The notes below the pieces were generated by a model, which worked only from the letters and a program-made list of their open reading frames with translations, did not search any database and was not told where the DNA came from. From IMG/VR virus record IMGVR_UViG_3300044630_002390, positions 1 through 63,637 of that record: DNA of 63,637 nucleotides; one strand, written 5' to 3'. Origin of the DNA: a virus. The position numbers and the translations under genes were made by a program. Below are positions 1 through 6,860 of this stretch, one piece after another. The number at the start of each line of letters is the position of its first letter. Position 1 is the stretch's first letter.

Positions 1-40
1 GGGGGATTTTAAAAAGAAAAGTAAAAGGGAAAACAAATAT

Positions 41-646
41 ATGGCAACAGCAGTAACACAATCAGTACTCTTAAGACGTTCAAATTTAGCGGCAAAAGTA
101 CCTACAACCGACCAATTACAACTTGGTGAATTGGGTGTAAACACCACAGATGGTAGAGTATTTCTTAAAAAAGATAATGCTGGGACAGTAACGATTGAAC
201 AACTTGTTGTAACCGGTGCGGAAGTAACTGGTTCAATTAATATCTTAGGAACAGGTTCGTTTGGACAATTAGAAATCAATGGTGATGCAAACTTTGATGG
301 TAACACATACTTTGCAGGTCCAGTAAGTGGTGCATTTACAGGTTCATTTAGTGGTGATGGTAGCAACTTAACAGGTGTAACCGCATCAATGAGACCGGAT
401 GATTTTGATTTCAACTCTGACCCATTTGCAGGAACAATTGGATTTATTCAAGGTAGTGGTTCTCTTTACAAAGTAGCAACTGATGCAGATGCAATTGATT
501 TCAGATACAATGATTTAACTATTGCAACTATCACAGCAGAAGATGGGTTTAGTGGTAGTGTATATGGTATCGGTGATGTATTATCATTCAGTTCTTCAAT
601 TTATACTCAATTTGCAGCAGGTCCTGATGCAGGTGTTTGGGCATAA
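41..646 (+). CDS. short tail-fibre-like protein
   Basis: A 201-residue protein whose start (residues 1-45) has the fibre N-terminal pattern shared with the next genes: a basic SVLLRRSN segment, then GELGVNTTDGRVFLKK. Glycine/serine-rich beta-type sequence follows (GSFGQLEIN, SGAFTGSFSGDGSNLTG). The segment TGSFSGDGSNLTGV also occurs in similar form in the 804-3572 fibre, so the two are related. There is no C-terminal S74 chaperone, and the protein ends at GPDAGVWA. It is probably a short fibre or a fibre collar component. The ATG follows an A-rich leader. Role is inferred from relatedness and position; the receptor is unknown. Confidence 0.6.
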   Translation: MATAVTQSVLLRRSNLAAKVPTTDQLQLGELGVNTTDGRVFLKKDNAGTVTIEQLVVTGAEVTGSINILGTGSFGQLEINGDANFDGNTYFAGPVSGAFTGSFSGDGSNLTGVTASMRPDDFDFNSDPFAGTIGFIQGSGSLYKVATDADAIDFRYNDLTIATITAEDGFSGSVYGIGDVLSFSSSIYTQFAAGPDAGVWA

Positions 647-674
647 TAAAATTATAAAATAAAATATATAAATT

Positions 675-700
675 CCCTCACCTTAAAAGTGGGGGATTTT
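675..700 (+). terminator. intrinsic terminator after the first fibre gene
   Basis: A 7-bp stem (CCCTCAC with GTGGGGG, one T-G pair) closes a 7-base loop and is followed by ATTTTAATATTTATATT. The right arm GGGGGATTTT is identical to the first ten bases of the window, so a similar terminator may lie just upstream of base 1. Confidence 0.65.
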
Positions 701-735
701 AATATTTATATTATTTCGTTTTATTTTAATTTAAC

Positions 736-744
736 ATATTTATA
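736..744 (+). promoter_or_regulatory. late-promoter-like box ATATTTATA
   Basis: The nonamer recurs before structural genes of this window. Here it lies about 60 bases before the ATG of the 922-residue fibre and is followed at once by a palindromic hairpin. Assignment as a phage late promoter is inference from recurrence. Confidence 0.4.
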
Positions 745-768
745 AAGGTACTATATAGTACCTTTTTT
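744..768 (+). terminator. palindromic hairpin with T-run
   Basis: Positions 744-765 form a perfect 22-base palindrome (AAAGGTACTATATAGTACCTTT) whose end runs into six T residues. It looks like an intrinsic terminator. On the RNA, the centre TATATA would form the loop and GGTAC/GTACC the stem core. Because it lies downstream of the box at 736 and upstream of the ATG at 804, it could also sit at the 5' end of the fibre mRNA. Confidence 0.55.
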
Positions 769-803
769 CGTTGTTAGATAACACATAAAACGTTTCCATA
801 CAT

Positions 804-3572
804 ATGGCTCAAAACATTATACTAAAACGCTCAGCCGTTCCTGGTAGGGTTCCTGATACGGGTTCAATTAACTTAGGTGAAGTAGCAATTAATACCTTTG
901 ATGGTAAATTATATTTTAAGAAATCCGGCTCAGTAGAGTCAGTAGAAACAATAGTAACAACGGATTCAATTACATCTGGTTCATTATTCGTTAGTGATGA
1001 TATTACAATACAAAGAGATTTATATGTAGTTAGAGATGTAATTACAGATGGTGATATCGATGCAAGTGGTTCATTAAGTGGTAGTGGTTTATCAATTAAC
1101 GATACTTTAAACATTACACACAACAATTTTCAATTAAGTGGAAGTGCGGCAATCACCGGTAGTTTAACAGTAATGGGTGCGATTAATGCAACTCAATTCA
1201 ATATTAACATAATTTCATCATCGGTTATATTTGAAAGTGGTAGTTCTAAATTTGGTAATACATCCGATGATATACACCAATTCACAGGTTCAGTAAACGT
1301 AACTGGTTCATTTTATTTGAATGGGGCAGATTTAAGTCAAGGAAATAATAGTGGAAGTTTTAGTGGTTCTTTTCAAGGTGATGGTAGTGGATTAAGAGGT
1401 GTAGTAAGTGATGATATACCGAGAGATGGTTGGGATTATGATTCAAATAGTTCAGCATCTATAAGTGAATTTAACGTAACATCATCTAAATATTTAATAG
1501 ATTTTCAATGGGAACAAGAAGTAGGTTCACCGGTTGGTTATAAAGGATTTTTAGCAAATACAACTGGAAGTTCTCAAATTGTTCCTACAACCGAAGGTAT
1601 TAAGTTTATTGTAGGAAATCAATTAGTAGCAACGGTTGGTGCAGAAGGTATTAACGCAACTTTACCAAATGGAGTAGTAAGTAGTTCGGCACAATTGACA
1701 AGTTCATATGATAGTAGATATGTGTTAAGTGGTAGTATCACACAAACAACGTGGGATAACATTGAAAATAAACCAAATAACATTATTAGTTCTTCAACGC
1801 AAATTTCTAATTTAGGATATGCTGTAACGGGTTCTAATACGTTTGTAGGAACTCAAACAATGAGTGGTTCAATTATACCTGCAACGGATAATACATACGA
1901 TTTAGGTAGTGCAACGTATCAATGGAGAGATATATACGTTTCATCTGGTTCACTTTATATAGATGGAACAAAGGTATTGGGTTCAACTGGAAATGAGTTA
2001 CAAATTACAACTGATGTAGGACAATCAATTAAGATTTTAGAAGCAGGAAGTGATAGTATTATTTTACAATCTGCAGATGGTGATATTCAATTAAAATCAT
2101 CAGGTGGTGGTAACTTATTATTTGATCCAACAACTGGTTTAATTGATGTAAGAGGAACACTACAAATACAAAATGGTAATAAAATAACATCTTCTGATGG
2201 CAATGCAATTCAATTTGGTAATAACATTGGTATCACCGGTTCTATTGTATCAACAACAACTCCATTAGTAAGTGGTTCTTCACAAATTGATTTAACACAA
2301 ACAACTGGATATTCAACATTTAGTTCATCCGTTAATAGTAGAGTAGTAAATTTTGAAAGTAATAGTGGAACATATGCAACAACTGGTAGCAATACATTTA
2401 TAGGAACACAAACTATTACAGGTTCACTTTTCGTAAGTTCAAATTTAATAGTACAAGGTAGTTCATCTCTACAAAATATTACAGCATCGGCAGTATCAAT
2501 CGGTACTAACATTGTAAATTTAAACACAGCAACTCCGGCAATTAGATATGCTGGTTTGGTAATAGGTGATAGTGGTTCGGTGGGTGGTTCTGGTTCATTT
2601 TTGTATGATTCAGTACAAGATGAAATGTTATTTATTCATAGAGGAGATAGTAGTGTTGTAACATCTTCCGTTGCTTTAATGGGTCCTGAAACATATGATA
2701 ATTTAGGAAACGAAACATATCTTACAAATAATAGATTACCAAAAGGAACAGGTAAAGAACATTTAGTTGATTCAAATATTAGTGATGATGGTACTAAAGT
2801 AACTATTACAAATGGTTTAGATGTAACCGGTGCTTTAAGTGCTTCTACAATTACTGGATTTGGTAATGTAACAACATATAGTTCATCGGTAGAAACATCA
2901 ATAAGTGCATCTAACTATAATATTACAATAAACTCAGCAAGTGTAAGTTCATTAAGTACATCAGTAGATAGTAGATTAAGAAGTGAAGAATTTAAATCAA
3001 CTACGTTTGCAACAACCGGTTCTAATACATTTACTGGAACAATTTCAATTAATAGTGGTACTACGGGATTTTTAACATTAGGAGCAAGTAATTCTTATGG
3101 TAGTGTATCTAGTGGAGGTGGAGGAGCTACAATTTATTTAAATGGTGCAACGAGAGGAGGAACAACCTATGCGGCCTCTAACACATTAGTAGTTGCAACA
3201 GACGGTGAGTTTTACATAACAAATGGTGCAGCTAATTCTACTAAATTTTTATTAGCAAGTAATGGCAACGCCACTATATCTGGTACTTTTACAGAAACTT
3301 CTTCATTACGATATAAAGAAAATGTTGAAACTATTAAATATGGTTTAGATAAAGTTCTTCAAATGAGGGGTGTTACTTATAATAAAAAAGATAATGGTGT
3401 TAAAGAAGTCGGTGTGATTGCAGAAGAAATTTATGAAGTTTTACCTGAAGTAGTTTTAAAAAGTGAAGAAGGTGAAATAGATTCAGTTTCATATAGTAGA
3501 ATTACCGCAGTTTTAATCGAGGCAATAAAAGATTTAAAAAAAGAAATTGAAGATTTAAAAGCAAATAGATAA
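804..3572 (+). CDS. large tail fibre with C-terminal S74 chaperone domain
   Basis: A 922-residue fibre. Residues 1-45 hold the common N-terminus (IILKRSAVPGRVPDTG, GEVAINTFDGKLYFKK). The body consists of Ser/Gly/Thr-rich beta repeats (TGSNTFVGTQTMSGS, TGSNTFIGTQTITGS, FATTGSNTFTGT). Residues about 833-922 form an intramolecular chaperone of the peptidase S74/endosialidase type (SLRYKENVETI, KEVGVIAEEIYEVLPEVV, final coiled coil KDLKKEIEDLK). In that family the domain trimerises the fibre and then cuts itself off. The stop overlaps the next ATG by one base (TAATG), so the genes are translationally coupled. Likely host-receptor-binding fibre or fibre shaft. Confidence 0.8.
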   Translation: MAQNIILKRSAVPGRVPDTGSINLGEVAINTFDGKLYFKKSGSVESVETIVTTDSITSGSLFVSDDITIQRDLYVVRDVITDGDIDASGSLSGSGLSINDTLNITHNNFQLSGSAAITGSLTVMGAINATQFNINIISSSVIFESGSSKFGNTSDDIHQFTGSVNVTGSFYLNGADLSQGNNSGSFSGSFQGDGSGLRGVVSDDIPRDGWDYDSNSSASISEFNVTSSKYLIDFQWEQEVGSPVGYKGFLANTTGSSQIVPTTEGIKFIVGNQLVATVGAEGINATLPNGVVSSSAQLTSSYDSRYVLSGSITQTTWDNIENKPNNIISSSTQISNLGYAVTGSNTFVGTQTMSGSIIPATDNTYDLGSATYQWRDIYVSSGSLYIDGTKVLGSTGNELQITTDVGQSIKILEAGSDSIILQSADGDIQLKSSGGGNLLFDPTTGLIDVRGTLQIQNGNKITSSDGNAIQFGNNIGITGSIVSTTTPLVSGSSQIDLTQTTGYSTFSSSVNSRVVNFESNSGTYATTGSNTFIGTQTITGSLFVSSNLIVQGSSSLQNITASAVSIGTNIVNLNTATPAIRYAGLVIGDSGSVGGSGSFLYDSVQDEMLFIHRGDSSVVTSSVALMGPETYDNLGNETYLTNNRLPKGTGKEHLVDSNISDDGTKVTITNGLDVTGALSASTITGFGNVTTYSSSVETSISASNYNITINSASVSSLSTSVDSRLRSEEFKSTTFATTGSNTFTGTISINSGTTGFLTLGASNSYGSVSSGGGGATIYLNGATRGGTTYAASNTLVVATDGEFYITNGAANSTKFLLASNGNATISGTFTETSSLRYKENVETIKYGLDKVLQMRGVTYNKKDNGVKEVGVIAEEIYEVLPEVVLKSEEGEIDSVSYSRITAVLIEAIKDLKKEIEDLKANR

Positions 3573-4435
3573 TGGCAAATCTTACAAATCTTACTATAAA
3601 CGATACTGGTCATATAACATTACCATCGGGAACAACAACCCAAAGACCGGCATCACCAGCTACAGGATATATTAGATTCAATACTACATTGGGTATTATA
3701 GAATATTATAATGGTAGTTATTGGTTAGACTATACAACTGGTAAAATTTCAGAAAATGCTATTGTAACTTCAAATTTATTACTTCATTTAGATAGTAGTA
3801 AACCAACAAGTTATCGAGGTGGTAATATATGGTATGATATTAGTTCACAATGTGCACATGGAATATTTGTAAACGGACCAACCCATTCACCAACAGAGAG
3901 TTCGGGTGGAGCTGTTTCATTTGATGGAACTAACGATTATGTTAGAATTTCTACATTAAATACATTACCAACATCACAAATAACATGTGAGGCATGGATA
4001 AAGCCAACAAGAACGGTAAGTACTGGTACGGTACGAGGTGGAGTAATTTCAGCAACAAACACAATGTATTTGGGTTTATTTAATTCTGCAGATGGTGGTA
4101 GTACACACTCACTACATTGGGCAAATACCACTAATAGTAGTAGACCATATAGTGCAGATGGTAATATTCCTAATAATGTTTGGTCTCATATTGTAGGTAC
4201 GTGGGATGGTTCAACAAGTAGAGCTTATGTAAATGGTAGTCAAGTTTGGTCATCAGCACAAACCGGAACAATTGCCGCAGCAACATATGTAGTTGGAACA
4301 TATGGTAGTGGATTGACCGATGCTCTTCATAATTTTCAAGGACAAATTGCAATTGCAAGAATGTATAGTATAGGATTAAGTGGGGCACAAGTTTTACAAA
4401 ATTATAACGCACAAAAATATAGATTCGGACTATAA
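3572..4435 (+). CDS. short adhesin with LamG-like domain
   Basis: A 287-residue protein. Residues 1-50 are a shared N-terminus (LTINDTG, LPSGTTTQRP, GYIRFN, IEYYNGSYW) also found in the next two genes, probably the attachment part. Residues about 65-287 are a concanavalin A/LamG-type beta sandwich: LLHLDSS start, FDGTNDYV, CEAWIKPT, WSHIVGTWDG, AYVNGS, and the typical end IARMYSIGLSGAQVLQNY. LamG domains bind sugars, so a cell-surface glycan is a likely target. It starts inside the stop of the preceding fibre and its own stop overlaps the next ATG by one base. The sugar-binding role is inferred from the fold. Confidence 0.7.
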   Translation: MANLTNLTINDTGHITLPSGTTTQRPASPATGYIRFNTTLGIIEYYNGSYWLDYTTGKISENAIVTSNLLLHLDSSKPTSYRGGNIWYDISSQCAHGIFVNGPTHSPTESSGGAVSFDGTNDYVRISTLNTLPTSQITCEAWIKPTRTVSTGTVRGGVISATNTMYLGLFNSADGGSTHSLHWANTTNSSRPYSADGNIPNNVWSHIVGTWDGSTSRAYVNGSQVWSSAQTGTIAAATYVVGTYGSGLTDALHNFQGQIAIARMYSIGLSGAQVLQNYNAQKYRFGL

Positions 4436-5148
4436 TGGCAAGCTTAAAAAATTTAACAATCAATGATACTGGGTTTATCGGATTACCAACCGGTACTACT
4501 GGTGAAAGACCATCCGCATCAAATGGATATCTAAGATATAATAGTACATTAGGTAGACCCGAAGTTTATATCAGTAGTTGGTTAAATCCATATGCTAGAA
4601 CGGAAGGTTATTTACATTATTATGAAGGCAGAGATGCAAATTTATATACCGGAAATTGGAATAATAGTACAACCTATTCAATGTTAAATTTCGGTGGATT
4701 GGGACACATTACAGCACACGGTTGGACAACAGGCCCGGCAACATATACATTAACATTGGGTTCGATTCCAACACATACACAAGTTCGTTATGTAGTATTT
4801 TGGCATTTAGTAGATTCCGTAGATACTGAAACTAATAATTTATTTTTAATGAATTCTACTGGAACTGAAACTGAATTTTTAAGATTTACAAAAACATGGA
4901 ATGCAGTTCCATCAATATCTGTTTTACAATCCGGTGCAACTGCAACATGGAGTGGGTCAAAAACATATACACATACACCGTGGACAACTGCTACTGGTAA
5001 CCCAACTATACATGGATATTATGTTTTTGATAGTGGTTATTATGACCACACATCAACTTCATTTACTGCAAGACATGTATTGGGAGCAGACCAAGCTCAA
5101 GCGGATGAGGCAATGTATCTTTCACACGTTCAATTATGGATAAGATAA
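4435..5148 (+). CDS. short adhesin, shared N-terminus with unrecognised C-terminal domain
   Basis: A 237-residue protein that begins with the same module as its neighbours (SLKNLTINDTG, LPTGTTGERP, GYLRYNSTLG, EVYISSW). Residues about 55-237 are aromatic-rich and beta-like (YLHYYEGRDANLYTGNW, VRYVVFWHLVD, GYYVFDSGYYDHTSTSF) and do not match LamG or any family I recognise. The end, DEAMYLSHVQLWIR, resembles the edge strand of jelly-roll carbohydrate-binding modules, but this is only a hint. It is translationally coupled to both neighbours. Confidence 0.55.
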   Translation: MASLKNLTINDTGFIGLPTGTTGERPSASNGYLRYNSTLGRPEVYISSWLNPYARTEGYLHYYEGRDANLYTGNWNNSTTYSMLNFGGLGHITAHGWTTGPATYTLTLGSIPTHTQVRYVVFWHLVDSVDTETNNLFLMNSTGTETEFLRFTKTWNAVPSISVLQSGATATWSGSKTYTHTPWTTATGNPTIHGYYVFDSGYYDHTSTSFTARHVLGADQAQADEAMYLSHVQLWIR

Positions 5149-5149
5149 T

Positions 5150-6811
5150 ATGGCAAGTTTAAAAAATACAACAATAACAAGTTCTACGGGATATTTGGGA
5201 TTACCATCCGGAACAGGAACACAAAGACCATCACCAACAACTGGAATGATGAGATATAATTCAAGTCGTACTGAGGTTGAAGTATATGATGGAACTAAAT
5301 GGATGAGTGCACAAAAAAGAAAAGAAAATTATAGTACATCTGGTTTAGTTTGTTATATAGATGCAGGTGACCCTCAATGTTATAGTGGTAATGGTAGTAC
5401 ACTAACTGATTTATCAGGAAATTCAAATAATTTAACTCTACCTGGTTCCGGCGTAACATTTAACACAACCGGAGGAGGTTCTTTATATTTCGATGGAACT
5501 GCAAGAGCAAATGTTGCACATCATAGTTCATTAGATTTTACAAGTACACAACAATATACTGTTTTAATTTGGGTAAATCCATCATTGGGAGGAACAACTT
5601 GGCATGGATTAATAAGTAAAGGAAACTCACAACAATATGCTGCAACATTAAGAAGTGCATTTGGATATATTCATTATGAAACAAACTATTCATTAGGCGC
5701 GATAGATACACCAACAAATTCAATAGTAGGGAGTAAATGGCAACAAGTTGTTATTAGAAGTGATGGTTCGTCAAAAGCAACATTCATTGATACAATACGA
5801 TGTGCATATGTAACGGGAGCAGTTAGTTCAACTACAAATACCGAAACATTAAGATTTGGTGAAGGAAATGATGGTGAACTACTTATTGGGTATATAGGTG
5901 GTGTAATGATATATAATAGAGCATTAAGTGATGAAGAAATTGGAACTATATTTAATGAACAAAGAGGTAGATACGGAGTAGATGCTCCATTGGGTTCAGC
6001 ATTTAATCCAGCAGATTCGGCGCAAACAATAAAAACCTTAAATTCAAATGCACCAAATGGTGTATATTATATAAATTTACCCAGCATCGGCCCTAGAAAA
6101 ACATTTTGTATAATGGATAGTGCATTTGATGGTGGAGGGTGGATGATGGTAATGAAAGCCACAAGAGGAACTACTTTTAATTATGGGGCAAGTTATTGGA
6201 CTACACAAAATGTATTAAATCAAAATAACTTAAATCAAGATGATGGTGATGCTAAATATGATGCATTCAATTATTTCGAAGGTACGGATTTAATGGCTAG
6301 ATGGCCTGATATTGCAACAAGCGGAGGTAGTATTGCTGGAACAGGAACTTGGACATGGATGGAAAAAGGTTTTAATGGTGGTAGAGCTAGTACACGAACA
6401 AATTTAGTAGATTTTTTTACTAATGCAGGAACATACGAAAGTGGAGATGGTGGTACTTATGGTGGATATTTTTTAAGAGATGCAAAAACTTTTACTGGTT
6501 GGGCTAGTGGTATATTTTCAAGCCAGGTGGATATTAGATTTTACGGATTTAATTTTAGAAATAACCCAACATATTTTGGTGTAACCGATGCAAAAGTTAG
6601 ATGGGGGTTTGGTTGGAATGAGAATGGAGAAGGATTATATACATCTCCAGCCACTTTGGCTATTGGCCCATACAGAGGTTCGGACGATGTAAGTGGTGGA
6701 ATTGGTATGGATAGTAGATACGGAAACTATTCAGGTGGAGATATGATTGGGTGTTGTCAAGATACGACTGGTATAAATAGAAGTGCAAGAGTAGAAGTTT
6801 ATATTAGATAA
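5150..6811 (+). CDS. adhesin with LamG and fibrinogen-like domains
   Basis: A 553-residue protein in three parts. Residues 1-55 are the common N-terminus (SLKNTTITSSTG, LPSGTGTQRP, MMRYNSS, VEVYDGTKW). Residues about 65-280 are LamG-like (LVCYIDAGD, LYFDGTARANV, YTVLIWVNP, ending MIYNRALSDEEIGTIFNEQ). Residues about 300-553 look like a fibrinogen C-terminal-related domain (NGVYYINLPS, TFCIMDSAFDGGGWMMVMKA, later WGFGWNENGEG). The GGGW after an acidic stretch is the signature of that fold, which in animals binds acetylated sugars. The combination suggests a two-domain glycan adhesin on the tail. The product is virion-borne by context; its ligand is unknown. Confidence 0.65.
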   Translation: MASLKNTTITSSTGYLGLPSGTGTQRPSPTTGMMRYNSSRTEVEVYDGTKWMSAQKRKENYSTSGLVCYIDAGDPQCYSGNGSTLTDLSGNSNNLTLPGSGVTFNTTGGGSLYFDGTARANVAHHSSLDFTSTQQYTVLIWVNPSLGGTTWHGLISKGNSQQYAATLRSAFGYIHYETNYSLGAIDTPTNSIVGSKWQQVVIRSDGSSKATFIDTIRCAYVTGAVSSTTNTETLRFGEGNDGELLIGYIGGVMIYNRALSDEEIGTIFNEQRGRYGVDAPLGSAFNPADSAQTIKTLNSNAPNGVYYINLPSIGPRKTFCIMDSAFDGGGWMMVMKATRGTTFNYGASYWTTQNVLNQNNLNQDDGDAKYDAFNYFEGTDLMARWPDIATSGGSIAGTGTWTWMEKGFNGGRASTRTNLVDFFTNAGTYESGDGGTYGGYFLRDAKTFTGWASGIFSSQVDIRFYGFNFRNNPTYFGVTDAKVRWGFGWNENGEGLYTSPATLAIGPYRGSDDVSGGIGMDSRYGNYSGGDMIGCCQDTTGINRSARVEVYIR

Positions 6812-6833
6812 TTAAACAAAATATTAATTTAAG

Positions 6834-6842
6834 ATATTTATA
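6834..6842 (+). promoter_or_regulatory. late-promoter-like box ATATTTATA
   Basis: Exact copy of the recurrent nonamer, 18 bases before the ATG of the 934-residue fibre. No TTTG box stands about 20 bases upstream, so it does not look like a host-type promoter. Confidence 0.5.
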
Positions 6843-6860
6843 AAAAACATATAAGATTAA

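Noticed and set aside
1-16. Right half of a terminator at the window start (GGGGGATTTT)
   Set aside because: Identical to the right arm at 691-700, but the left arm is outside the window, so it cannot be called.
809-1126. Minus-strand ORFs inside fibre, sheath and tape-measure genes (for example 2210-2527, 16246-16575, 21322-21699)
   Set aside because: They mirror repetitive low-complexity coding sequence, lack start signals, and all confirmed genes lie on the plus strand.
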